A stretch of DNA of 12,006 bases from Thermoplasmata archaeon (lineage in GTDB: Archaea > Thermoplasmatota > Thermoplasmata > UBA184): positions 1 to 12,006 of the forward strand of contig JAKAZU010000024.1 of assembly GCA_021826525.1 (NCBI GenBank). The letters run 5' to 3'. Of this stretch, positions 1 through 7,006 are shown in pieces. Position 1 is the stretch's first letter; each line of letters starts with the position of its first letter. Below the pieces are notes generated by a model. The model did not search any database. It was not told where the DNA came from and saw only the letters and a program-made list of their open reading frames with translations. Made by a program: the position numbers and the translations under genes.

Positions 1-1
1 T

Positions 2-388
2 CCGATCATGGGGATCTGGGCGACCGGAGGGTCGCCGGCCGAGCTCTTCGAGGCCCTCGGGCTCGGACTCTTCGCCCTTCAGACCGATTTGCGGCGCGTG
101 GAAGCTCGGGAGGAGCGCGCCCTCAGTGCCACCGGCGTCGACCCGATCTCCCTTACGGTCGCCTACCTCAACCAGCTCCTGTTGCTCCAGACCATCGAGG
201 GCTTCCTTGTCCGTTCGATCGAGGCACGACCGATCGGCCGGCCCCCGACGGGGATCCTCGCGAGCGTCTCCGGGGAGAAGTACGACCCGGCACGCCACCA
301 CCTGCGGATCGAGGTGAAGGCGATCACTCTCCACGACCTCGTGATCGACCTGGAACGAGGCCGGGCGCGGGTCGTCGTGGACATCTGA
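2..388 (+). CDS. Archease, tRNA-ligase cofactor (5' partial)
   Basis: Archease activates the RtcB-type RNA ligase that joins tRNA exons after intron removal, probably by helping guanylylation and turnover in the cytoplasm. The visible 129 codons match the family: an alpha/beta start (GIWATGGSPAELFEALGLGLFALQ), then TDLRRVEAREE, the LNQLLLLQTIEGFLV segment, EKYDPARHH, IEVKAITLHDL, and the closing VVVDI, whose terminal Asp-Ile belongs to the conserved metal site. The frame is open to the window edge. An ATG at position 8 exists, but the family's N-terminal metal-binding Asp (usual HTAD motif) would lie upstream, so the true start is almost certainly outside the window. The gene converges on the aminotransferase, with 48 nt between the stop codons. 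No terminator-like T run is visible there. Identification is by motif recall. Confidence 0.88.
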   Translation, partial: PIMGIWATGGSPAELFEALGLGLFALQTDLRRVEAREERALSATGVDPISLTVAYLNQLLLLQTIEGFLVRSIEARPIGRPPTGILASVSGEKYDPARHHLRIEVKAITLHDLVIDLERGRARVVVDI

Positions 389-436
389 GCGAAGCGAACT
401 CCCATCGGAGGGGGGGCGAACCGCGGGGCCTACGGG

Positions 437-1573
437 TCAAGGCATCCGCTGAACGATCTCTTGCAACGCGGCCCCCGGCCGGGACAGGCGCCCGGCCTTC
501 CCGAGGATCCGCTCGAGGGCCGCGAAGACGACCAAGAGATCGGGCCAGTCCGCGATCCCCATGTGCCCGATCCGGAAGATCTTGCCCGTCAGCTCGCCCT
601 GACCGCCCTGCACCAGGACGTTGTACTGGCGCTCGAGGGCTTTGCGGACCTGAGCATCCTCCATTCCGCTCGGGTTGCGGATCGCGGTGACCGTGTCACT
701 CGCGTAGCGCGGGTCGGGGAAGAGTTCCAAGCCGAGGGCGCTCGTCGCCGCTCGGGTGGCCTCCGCGAGCCGGTGGGTCCGGGCGAGCCGCCCGTCGAGC
801 GTCTCCTCGCGCAGGAGCACGAGGGCCTCCCGCAGCGCGAGAAAGAGAGGGACGGCCGGCGTCCACGGGGTATCGTTCTTCTCGAGCGACGTAAGGTGCG
901 CCTTCAGGTCGAGATAGTACGTTCCGGGGTGCAGTTCCCGGACCGCGCGATCGGAGAGATGGACGATCGCGAGGCCCGCCGGAGCGGCGAGCCCCTTCTG
1001 GGGGCCCGCGACCAGCGCGTCGATCCCCCAGGCATCGATATCGCAGGGGATCCCGGCGACCGCGCTGATCCCATCCACCAAGAACAGCGCGCCGGATTTG
1101 CGTACCGCGGGGGCGAGCGAAGCAATGTCGTTCGCGAGCCCGACGCTCGTCTCGTTGTGCACGACGCAGACCGCGCGGACATCGCCCTTCTCGAGCTCGG
1201 TCCGAGCGGCCTCGAGCGGAATGTTCTGGCCCCACGGAGCGCTGATCGTCGTCACCAGCGACGAGTAGCGGCGCACGATCGCGTCCGTGCGTTGCCCGAA
1301 GTTTCCGTTGCTGAGCACGAGGGTGCGCCCCTCCTTCGGGACGAGGCCGGAGTAGACGGCCTCGAGACCGGAGGTCCCGCTGCCCGTGAGGATGACCTGG
1401 TGACCCTTCGTACCGAAGAGCATGGGCAACAGCTCGTGGATCTCGGCCACGGTTCCGTGGAAGTAGTCACCCCGATGGTTCAGGGACGGCATCGACATTG
1501 CGCGCAGCACGCGCGGATGGATGCGGACCGGTCCGGCGATCAGGAACGTGGCGGTCTCGGGATCGAACGTCAT
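437..1573 (-). CDS. Class V PLP aminotransferase (serine/alanine-glyoxylate or phosphoserine type)
   Basis: A 378-residue fold-type I PLP enzyme of the serine-pyruvate/alanine-glyoxylate aminotransferase family. Visible landmarks are AGPVRIHP at 13-20, the cofactor-phosphate loop GSGTSGLEA at 64-72, LVDGISAVAG at 165-174 with Asp167 positioned for the pyridine nitrogen, VAGPQKGLAAPAG at 188-200 with Lys193 as Schiff-base lysine, and GKIFRIGHMG at 330-339 with Arg334 as likely carboxylate binder. The ATG start at 1573 was chosen because it overlaps the serA stop as ATGA, implying translational coupling. The open frame continues upstream to 2167, but that part only shadows serA. Next to a phosphoglycerate dehydrogenase, the likely role is transamination of 3-phosphohydroxypyruvate to phosphoserine, as reported for a broad-specificity class V enzyme of Methanocaldococcus. 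Serine-glyoxylate exchange is the alternative. Family assignment is strong; the substrate is inferred. Confidence 0.9.
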   Translation of the reverse strand: MTFDPETATFLIAGPVRIHPRVLRAMSMPSLNHRGDYFHGTVAEIHELLPMLFGTKGHQVILTGSGTSGLEAVYSGLVPKEGRTLVLSNGNFGQRTDAIVRRYSSLVTTISAPWGQNIPLEAARTELEKGDVRAVCVVHNETSVGLANDIASLAPAVRKSGALFLVDGISAVAGIPCDIDAWGIDALVAGPQKGLAAPAGLAIVHLSDRAVRELHPGTYYLDLKAHLTSLEKNDTPWTPAVPLFLALREALVLLREETLDGRLARTHRLAEATRAATSALGLELFPDPRYASDTVTAIRNPSGMEDAQVRKALERQYNVLVQGGQGELTGKIFRIGHMGIADWPDLLVVFAALERILGKAGRLSRPGAALQEIVQRMP

Positions 1574-2523
1574 GGGGATCCGCTGGGTGGGAGAACACGC
1601 GCGGTCAAAGGCTCTGCGCGGGCCGCGCGGAGGATCTCGTCCACGACGAGGTTCCCGGCACGCGCCTGGCCCTCCCGAGTGGATGCACCAATGTGCGGGG
1701 TCGCGATCACGTCGGGTCGCTCGAGCAGCTCGCGGAGCTTGGGTGGTTCCTCTTCGAAGACGTCCAGCGCCGCTCCGGCGAGCCGCCCGGTCTTCAACGC
1801 CGCGAGCAACGCCACCTCGTCGACGAGGGGACCCCGCGCCACGTTGATCAGCACCGCGCCCGGCCGCATCTGTTCGAGCGCGTGGGCGTCGATCAGGTGG
1901 TAGTTCTCCGGGGTGAGGGATGCATGCAAGCTGACGATGTCCGCTCGACCGAGCAAGGCCGGTAGATCCACGAGCTCGGTCGCGTCGACCGGGGAGGGGA
2001 GGAAAGGATCGTAGGCGATCGCGTGGACGCCGAACGGGGCTAGTCGCCGCTGGACCTCGCGCGCGATCCGACCGTATCCGATGTAGCCAATCGTGCGTCC
2101 GGCGATCTCCCCACCACTGGTGCCACGCTCCCAACCTCCGGCCTTGGTCGATGCGATCCCCGGCCACATCCGGCGGACGAGCATCAGGGCGAACGCCACC
2201 GTGAGCTCGGCGACGCTCGCGGTCGCGGCACTGGGCGCGTTGACGACGTCGATCGACCGGGCCGCGGCGGCCTTCATGTCGATGTTGTCCACCCCAACCC
2301 CCGCCCGAGCGATGACACGCAGGCAGGGCGCGTTACGGAGCACTTCCTCGGTCACCTTCGTCCGGCTGCGCACCACGAGCGCCCACGCGGTGGGGAGGGC
2401 GGTGCGGAGCGCGTGGGCGCCGGCCGTGGCATCGACCACGGTGCAGGGTCCCGAGCGCAATCGATCCACTGCGGCTCGGTCGATCGGGTCCGCAATCACT
2501 ACGATCCGAGCGGCATCGGGCAC
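1570..2523 (-). CDS. serA: D-3-phosphoglycerate dehydrogenase, short form without ACT domain
   Basis: A 317-residue D-2-hydroxyacid dehydrogenase, probably oxidising 3-phosphoglycerate to 3-phosphohydroxypyruvate with NAD, the first step of phosphorylated serine synthesis. Family signatures are RAGVGVDNID at 73-82, the Rossmann loop IGYIGYGRIA at 145-154, YDPF with Asp172 as expected for NAD preference, NVARGPLVDE at 227-236 with catalytic Arg230, ALDVFEEEP at 252-260, and TPHIGAST at 275-282 with catalytic His277. The third Gly of the usual GxGxxG loop is Ala154. The protein ends just after the catalytic body, so the C-terminal ACT domain that gives serine feedback in long SerA forms is absent. 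The start is GTG at 2523; no in-frame ATG gives a better fit to the family N-terminus. Its stop overlaps the aminotransferase ATG. Glyoxylate or hydroxypyruvate reductase is possible by sequence, but the partner gene favours SerA. Confidence 0.87.
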   Translation of the reverse strand: MPDAARIVVIADPIDRAAVDRLRSGPCTVVDATAGAHALRTALPTAWALVVRSRTKVTEEVLRNAPCLRVIARAGVGVDNIDMKAAAARSIDVVNAPSAATASVAELTVAFALMLVRRMWPGIASTKAGGWERGTSGGEIAGRTIGYIGYGRIAREVQRRLAPFGVHAIAYDPFLPSPVDATELVDLPALLGRADIVSLHASLTPENYHLIDAHALEQMRPGAVLINVARGPLVDEVALLAALKTGRLAGAALDVFEEEPPKLRELLERPDVIATPHIGASTREGQARAGNLVVDEILRAARAEPLTARVLPPSGSP

Positions 2524-2545
2524 GGCGCGACGAATCGAAGGGGGA

Positions 2546-2554
2546 GCTAAGCCT
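2546..2554 (-). promoter_or_regulatory. Possible weak TATA-like element before serA
   Basis: On the minus strand GGCTTAG is preceded by GGAAA (BRE-like) and lies about 24-30 nt before the serA GTG. That spacing is what an archaeal leaderless transcript would show, and the stretch is less GC-rich than its surroundings. The gene is only 48 nt from the moxR stop, so read-through from moxR is equally possible. Confidence 0.3.
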
Positions 2555-2571
2555 TTCCGCTGCCTCTAGGC

Positions 2572-3519
2572 CTAGGGCACCTTCGGTACGATCGTGCGTT
2601 CGAGCGCTACCCGCACGATCTCCTCACCGCGGATCCCCCGGATCCAGGGCTCGGCCTTGACCGTGATGCGGTGAGCGAGCGCGGGAATGGCGTAGGACTT
2701 CACGTCGTCGGGGAGCACGTAGTCCCGCCCTTCGACCAGCGCGCGGGCCCGCGCGATGCGGATGAGCGCGAGCGAGCCCCGGGGAGAGGCGCCGACCTCC
2801 GATCGCGGGTCGTCCCGCGTCGCACGAACGAGATCGACGATGTAGGACTCGATGGAGGGGTCCACCGCGACCTCCTCCACCGAGCGCTGCATCTCCTGGA
2901 ACTCGGAGAGGGTCAGTACCGGGGGAACCTCGACCGTCTCTTGCTTGCGCTCCCGACGACGCTTCAGGATCTCCCGTTCCTCCTCGATGGTGGGGTACCC
3001 CACCCTTAACCGAAGGAGGAACCGATCGATCTGGGCTTCCGGTAGTGGGTAGGTTCCTTCGAGCTCGAGCGGGTTCTCGGTGGCGAGGACGAGGAACGGC
3101 CGGTCCAGTGGGTACGTCGATCGTTCGCTGGTGACCTGGTACTCCTGCATCGCTTCGAGCAGGGCCGACTGCACCTTGGGAGGAGCGCGATTGATTTCGT
3201 CGGCCAGCACCAGGTTCGCGAACAACGGGCCGGGGCGGAAGCGGATCTGTCGATCCTCTTCCAGGATTTCGGTGCCGGTGATATCGTGCGGCAGGAGGTC
3301 GGAGGTGAACTGGATCCGCTGGAACTTCAGTCCGAGGGCCTGGGCGAAGGACTTGGCCATGAGCGTCTTGCCGAGGCCCGGAAGATCCTCGAGCAGGAGG
3401 TGCCCGTCCGCGAGGAGGCCCACTGCGATCTGGTCGAGGACCGCGTCCCGACCTACGATCGCCCGGTGGACGGCCCCGCGAATCCGGTCCATGCGAACGC
3501 GCGTCGCGGCCCCGTCCAT
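2572..3519 (-). CDS. MoxR-family AAA+ ATPase
   Basis: A 315-residue MoxR ATPase, a class thought to act as a chaperone that remodels partner proteins containing von Willebrand A-like or DUF58 domains. The AAA+ core is complete: Walker A in EDLPGLGKT at 44-52 (Lys51), Walker B LVLADEIN at 103-110 (Asp107, Glu108), sensor-1 Asn149 in ATENPLE, the EAQIDRFLLR box at 161-170 with the likely arginine finger Arg166, and the C-terminal lid with sensor-2 region ASPRGSLALIR near 245-255. The length is normal for the family. The ATG at 3519 has a purine-rich GAGGGAGGGG run directly before it. The gene lies 252 nt downstream of the DUF58 operon on the same strand and has its own TATA-like element, so it may be transcribed both with that operon and independently. 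The substrate is unknown. Confidence 0.93.
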   Translation of the reverse strand: MDGAATRVRMDRIRGAVHRAIVGRDAVLDQIAVGLLADGHLLLEDLPGLGKTLMAKSFAQALGLKFQRIQFTSDLLPHDITGTEILEEDRQIRFRPGPLFANLVLADEINRAPPKVQSALLEAMQEYQVTSERSTYPLDRPFLVLATENPLELEGTYPLPEAQIDRFLLRLRVGYPTIEEEREILKRRRERKQETVEVPPVLTLSEFQEMQRSVEEVAVDPSIESYIVDLVRATRDDPRSEVGASPRGSLALIRIARARALVEGRDYVLPDDVKSYAIPALAHRITVKAEPWIRGIRGEEIVRVALERTIVPKVP

Positions 3520-3771
3520 CCCCTCCCTCGTGCTTCACGAACATCGACCGGTATATGTGGCCGCCTCCGCTATTCCCCGACCGTAACGATCCGCCTCACC
3601 GTAGGCCGATGCCCTCTCCGCGGTCTGACCCAGGCCGGGGCTGTCGGACACCGGGGTTGTCCTCACTTCACTCCCTGCGGACGACCCGTCCGCGTTGGGT
3701 CGAGAGGGACCCTTCGACGGTACCCGAGCGCGACCGTGAGGCCGCGCCGACCGCCCGAGAGGGATCGGCGG
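3520..3771. other. 252-nt non-coding gap between the DUF58 operon and moxR
   Basis: I see no convincing gene here; the open frames on both strands are Arg/Pro/Ser-rich shadows. Apart from the moxR promoter it contains an imperfect direct repeat, CCGGGGCTGTC at 3635-3645 and CCGGGGTTGTC at 3651-3661 (10 of 11 identical, 16-nt period). There is a perfect 6-bp hairpin GCGGAC-GACCC-GTCCGC at 3677-3693. GGGTC at 3697-3701 can pair either with GACCC at 3683-3687 (the first hairpin's loop) or with GACCC at 3708-3712. The two pairings exclude each other, so a structured 3' UTR or leader is possible. Short GC stems also arise by chance in DNA this GC-rich. No tRNA, SRP or RNase P signature was recognised. 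Confidence 0.4.
3551..3560 (-). promoter_or_regulatory. TATA-like promoter element of moxR
   Basis: The minus strand reads CCACATATAC, the most AT-rich spot in the 252-nt gap, about 32-41 nt before the moxR ATG. A start site about 25 nt downstream would leave a leader of roughly 8-10 nt, which would contain the GAGGGAGGGG run (3520-3529). Spacing and composition fit an archaeal box A, but no experiment is visible in sequence. Confidence 0.5.
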
Positions 3772-4305
3772 CTAAATCGTTGGCGTGTCGGGCGCATCGA
3801 ACGATTCAGGATGGAGGAGCAGCCAGGCGACCGCGAGAAGGCCCGCCACCAGGAGCCCTGCCGCGACACCCACGTAGACGTATCCGGGCTGGATGAGCAG
3901 CGAGCTCGAAAGGGCCACCGCGAGGCCGAGTGCCGGCAGGAGGAGCGCATCGCCGGAGCGTCGCAGGCTGCCGCGCGGCAGCTCTGGGTCGTCCACGAGC
4001 CAGACGAAGAGCACCAGCGCGGAGATCCCGGCCAACAGATCGGTGACGATCGAGGTTGGGACGACGAGAGTAAGATAGCCGAGGGAGGCCACGGCCGGCA
4101 GGAACTCGTACGGTCGGACGCTCCGTCCGGCGAACGCGCGTAGCGCCCCGGCGGCCGCGAATCCCACGATCGCGATCACGATGCCCGCCAGCGCTCCGTG
4201 CGGGTCCCAGATCCCGAGCCCTACCGCGATCGCCGCTCCGGCCGCGAGCAGGCCGGGGCCCTCCAGGCGCAGGGTTCGAGGCTGCGCGTTCGGTTTCGTC
4301 GTCAC
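3772..4305 (-). CDS. Multi-spanning membrane protein of the MoxR/DUF58 locus
   Basis: A 177-residue hydrophobic protein with about six predicted membrane segments, roughly at residues 14-30, 35-54, 68-84, 86-106, 118-138 and 140-162, joined by short loops and closed by a short acidic tail. I chose GTG at 4305 because it overlaps the stop of the DUF58 gene as GTGA, the same junction style as the rest of the operon. Upstream in-frame codons to 4473 merely shadow the DUF58 gene. I see no catalytic motif. In haloarchaeal DUF58 loci, as I recall, a membrane protein (annotated DUF7519) follows DUF58 in the same place, so this may be its Thermoplasmatota counterpart. That rests on position and topology, not on recognised sequence motifs. 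Expected role: integral subunit or anchor of the complex. Confidence 0.78.
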   Translation of the reverse strand: MTTKPNAQPRTLRLEGPGLLAAGAAIAVGLGIWDPHGALAGIVIAIVGFAAAGALRAFAGRSVRPYEFLPAVASLGYLTLVVPTSIVTDLLAGISALVLFVWLVDDPELPRGSLRRSGDALLLPALGLAVALSSSLLIQPGYVYVGVAAGLLVAGLLAVAWLLLHPESFDAPDTPTI

Positions 4306-5603
4306 GAACGCCTCCGCGAGCCAAGCCCTGCTCGCAGCATCGCCTGGAAGCCCGCGAGCGACCAGTACTCCTCCCAATCGACTACGGGAGCGTCTTTCCA
4401 GACCCGGGCGATCCGCTCGTGGCGGGCCAAGCGGAGCAGCCGGTGCACGAGCGCGAGGTCCTCCTCGCTCCATCCCGGCGGATCGAAAGCCGCGGTGATC
4501 GGCGAGGGGCTCAGCACCACGGTCGGGAATCCTCGCCGGCGCAGGTAGGGAACGAGACGGGCGGCCTCCTCATCGGCGAGGGAGGCGAGCAGGATGGTGG
4601 TGACGCCGGCAGGAAAGTAGCGGCGCATCGCGATCGCGCATCGTTCGGACGGGCCCGCGATGGTAGCAACGTGGCTGTCCATCAGCACGCGGCGGATGCG
4701 GAATCGTTGGGCTCGGCCCGCTCCGAGAGGGACCGCCGTGAGGAACTCTCCGTACGTGGCCACCCCGACTCGGGCCTTCTCTCGGAGGAAGGCTCCGGCG
4801 ATCCCCAAGGCCGCTGCGCGCGCGACGCCCACGATCCGTTCGTCGACCTCGGGGCCGAGCCCGGTCGGACGCAGGTCGAGGACGAGCAGGATGTCGCCGG
4901 TACGCTCGAGATGGAACTCGTTGACCCACGTACGCCCCGAACGTGCGGTGGCGGACCAATTAATCTGACGCGGCGGATCGGACGGAAGTGCGATCCTCAG
5001 ACCAAAGAACTCTCCACTCGAACCGCGCGCGCGGGAGCGCGTCTCCCCAGGAAGGACGATCGTCCGCATGAGCCGGACGCGTCCGATACGACCGATCTCG
5101 GGAGGGTATCGCTCGATCGAGAGCCCTTCGGCGACCGGTCGGATCGATCGCTCGACCAGGCCGAGCGGATCGATCCATAGGACCTCGGGCACCGCGACCT
5201 GGGTGATCAACGGCTCGTGGGCCTCCCAGAAGAATTCGAAGTTCAGGGAGCCCTCGGCGTACTCGAAGCGAGGCGGAGCGCGAACGAGGAGGCCGGGAGG
5301 CCGGTCCAGTCGTAGTCGAAGCTCATGCGGCCGTAGCGCGGGCTCGCTCGGCACGACCCGTCCGCGGATGGTCACCTCCTCTTCGCTGCCGTACACGCCC
5401 CAGTCGAGCGCCGCGCCCGCCTGTCGAGGGCCGAGGAGAGCCGCCCCGAGGGGAGCGAGCAGGAACGGCAAGGCGAGGAAGAGCGGAACCGGGGTCCGTG
5501 CCGCCAACCCGAGCACGAGCAGCGCGGCTCCGACCGCATAGAAGAGCCAAGATCGGGACCGCCATTGGAGTCGGGATCGCTCGGTCTCCTCGCCGAAGAT
5601 CAC
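4302..5603 (-). CDS. DUF58 domain membrane protein
   Basis: A 433-residue protein with two N-terminal membrane segments (about 20-36 and 39-58), a beta-rich extracytoplasmic or linker region (about 65-160), and the DUF58 signature at about 195-233: SSGEFFGLRIALPSDPPRQINWSATARSGRTW, then VNEF. It continues into a von Willebrand A-like half beginning DILLVLDLRPTG at 237-248, where the metal-site motif is degenerate (DxRxT instead of DxSxS). DUF58 proteins are regular partners of MoxR ATPases and probably their remodelling targets; their biochemical output is unknown. The ATG at 5603 overlaps the preceding stop as ATGA, and the stop overlaps the next start as GTGA, so translation is coupled on both sides. 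Size and domain order are typical. Confidence 0.9.
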   Translation of the reverse strand: MIFGEETERSRLQWRSRSWLFYAVGAALLVLGLAARTPVPLFLALPFLLAPLGAALLGPRQAGAALDWGVYGSEEEVTIRGRVVPSEPALRPHELRLRLDRPPGLLVRAPPRFEYAEGSLNFEFFWEAHEPLITQVAVPEVLWIDPLGLVERSIRPVAEGLSIERYPPEIGRIGRVRLMRTIVLPGETRSRARGSSGEFFGLRIALPSDPPRQINWSATARSGRTWVNEFHLERTGDILLVLDLRPTGLGPEVDERIVGVARAAALGIAGAFLREKARVGVATYGEFLTAVPLGAGRAQRFRIRRVLMDSHVATIAGPSERCAIAMRRYFPAGVTTILLASLADEEAARLVPYLRRRGFPTVVLSPSPITAAFDPPGWSEEDLALVHRLLRLARHERIARVWKDAPVVDWEEYWSLAGFQAMLRAGLGSRRRS

Positions 5604-6019
5604 GATTCTCGCTCCAACTGTTCGACCCGGGTGGCGATGTACCTGCGGAATCCCGTGGGACTCATCGATGCGATGGCGGCGAGCTCTCCCCGGGGGCGAG
5701 AGGGGAGCCGGGGGTTCGGTCCGGCGCGCTCAACGTGATCGAGCAGGAGGACCAGCTCCTCTCGGTGGATCCGGTCGCCCGCGAACGCTCGGAGGGCCCG
5801 GAGCGAGGGCCGGCTATCTGGAACGCGCACGGGTCTCCGGTCCTCGCCGCGGCTCGCGAGAACGCTGTACAGGCCGAGTGCGGCTGCGAGCACCACCGCC
5901 GACGCACCCGCCGGCACGGCGAGGGCGAGGTTGGGCCCTGCAGCGATTGCGAGCGCGAGGGCGATCGCGATGAGGACGATGACTCCTAAGATCGCGCCGG
6001 TGGATGGAGCGGCTGTCAC
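5600..6019 (-). CDS. Small two-helix membrane protein of the MoxR/DUF58 locus
   Basis: A 139-residue protein with two adjacent membrane segments (about 8-28 and 31-53) and a charged, probably cytoplasmic helical domain (about 70-139) containing RALRAFAGD, a long Leu/Glu/His helix, a Pro-rich turn and a final helix FRRYIATRVEQLE. The start is GTG at 6019, overlapping the DUF4129 stop as GTGA; the stop overlaps the DUF58 start as ATGA. I recognise no enzyme motif. In haloarchaeal loci a similar small membrane protein (DUF7269, from memory) sits between DUF4129 and DUF58, which matches this position. The tail could be the contact point for MoxR or for the cytoplasmic DUF4129 tail, but that is inference. 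Confidence 0.8.
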   Translation of the reverse strand: MTAAPSTGAILGVIVLIAIALALAIAAGPNLALAVPAGASAVVLAAALGLYSVLASRGEDRRPVRVPDSRPSLRALRAFAGDRIHREELVLLLDHVERAGPNPRLPSRPRGELAAIASMSPTGFRRYIATRVEQLERES

Positions 6020-6918
6020 CCCCGATGGGCCTCCTTGGCGTCCAGCTCCTCGATGGCCCGCCGGATGGCGGACTTGGCCCGAGCCACTTCCTCCGGTCCG
6101 ATCGGGTGCTGCGAGTAGCGGGCCTCCTCGAAGAGGTGCGTGATCTCTTGTGCGGTATCGGGCCGGATCCCGAGACGCATCAAGTGGCCTCGCCGGATCT
6201 CTTCGGCGGTCTGCCGATCTGTGTCCCCCACGATTGGAGTCAGGCGGTCCAGGAGCAGGCCGTACAGCCGCACGAGCACCGTCCGGGGTTCCTCGTCCGC
6301 GTCGAGCGCAGCGGAAGCCTGGACGAGCACCTCGCGAACCTCCTCGTCGGAGGGGATCGGGCGTGCGGCTCGCGTGCGTTCACGAGTCCGGAGCATCCGC
6401 AGGGCCACGGCTGTCCCGACGAGCGCGACCACCGCAACCAACGCGAACAGCGCCCATGGGGGAATGGACAGGTGGAGGGGTGGGAAGCCTGTGCTCGATC
6501 CGGTACCGTTCGCCCCGGGAGAGGCGTTGCCACTTCCCGACGTGTCGTTCGAGCCCGGGCCCACGGGACTCAGTGGCAGCAGGCTTCCACCCCCGAGTCC
6601 GCGACCCACCACCGCGAAGACCGTCAGGAGAACGATCGCGGTGAGCAGCACGGCGAGGATCCGGGCAGGGTAGGGCATGGTTCGTTGGCGAAGCCGGTCG
6701 ACGATCAGGAATCCGGCGACTCCCAGGACTCCCGCCACCAGGATCCATTGGAACGCCGTCTCCGAGAGTTCGAGGAGGGTGGGAGAGGGTGAGGAAGAGG
6801 TAGGCGCGGTGACGGCGGCCGTCAAGAGTGCGGCCGCACCGCCCACGGCAAGCGCGATCCCCAGGATCAACACCCAAGAGAGCGAGAACGCCGGAGGGGA
6901 ACGGCGGACCGCGCTCAT
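6016..6918 (-). CDS. DUF4129 C-terminal domain membrane protein
   Basis: A 300-residue protein and first gene of the four-gene operon. It has four likely membrane segments (about 14-36, 56-74, 84-105, 154-173). Between the third and fourth is a Gly/Ser/Asn-rich low-complexity loop (about 108-150) with three N-glycosylation sequons at Asn124, Asn131 and Asn137, suggesting it faces outwards. The cytoplasmic tail (about 190-292) carries the DUF4129 pattern: VLVRLYGLLLD, QTAEE at 236-240, then LFEEARYSQHPIG at 262-274. In bacteria and archaea DUF4129 accompanies MoxR and DUF58, sometimes fused to transglutaminase domains; none is present here. I chose the ATG at 6918 rather than a TTG at 6960 because a TATA-like CATATG lies 24-29 nt before 6918 and because translation from TTG adds only a basic non-membrane extension. 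Confidence 0.87.
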   Translation of the reverse strand: MSAVRRSPPAFSLSWVLILGIALAVGGAAALLTAAVTAPTSSSPSPTLLELSETAFQWILVAGVLGVAGFLIVDRLRQRTMPYPARILAVLLTAIVLLTVFAVVGRGLGGGSLLPLSPVGPGSNDTSGSGNASPGANGTGSSTGFPPLHLSIPPWALFALVAVVALVGTAVALRMLRTRERTRAARPIPSDEEVREVLVQASAALDADEEPRTVLVRLYGLLLDRLTPIVGDTDRQTAEEIRRGHLMRLGIRPDTAQEITHLFEEARYSQHPIGPEEVARAKSAIRRAIEELDAKEAHRG

Positions 6919-6941
6919 CCCTACCGGTACGCACCGCACTC

Positions 6942-6947
6942 CATATG
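6942..6947 (-). promoter_or_regulatory. TATA-like promoter of the DUF4129/DUF58 operon
   Basis: CATATG lies 24-29 nt upstream of the ATG at 6918 in otherwise GC-rich sequence, the distance expected for box A of a leaderless archaeal transcript. It supports the 6918 start, because from the TTG at 6960 this element would be inside the coding region. All four genes downstream overlap, so this is probably the only promoter of the operon before moxR. Confidence 0.5.
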
Positions 6948-7006
6948 CCGCTTTGCGCAAGGGCGGGCGGCGCTCCTCACGCCCTCCGGGACGTCGGAAC
7001 CCGAGG

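Noticed and set aside
389..436. A terminator between the convergent archease and aminotransferase genes
   Set aside because: The 48-nt gap has no stable hairpin and no T run in either direction.
461..1903. A 480-codon plus-strand open frame opposite the aminotransferase and serA
   Set aside because: Composition is dominated by Arg, Gly, Asp and Glu with no family resemblance. It is a typical antisense shadow of GC-rich genes.
437..2167. A 576-codon open frame extending the aminotransferase upstream
   Set aside because: The upstream part is Arg/Pro-rich and lies entirely over serA. The family N-terminus begins at MTFDPET (1573), which also overlaps the serA stop.
2566..2575. The palindrome CTAGGCCTAG over the moxR stop codon
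   Set aside because: Only 10 bp, partly coding, with no T run or second copy; too weak to call a terminator or operator.
3520..3771. A possible SRP, RNase P or box C/D RNA in the moxR gap
   Set aside because: None of the conserved cores (for example RUGAUGA with CUGA, or the SRP domain IV loop) was found on either strand.
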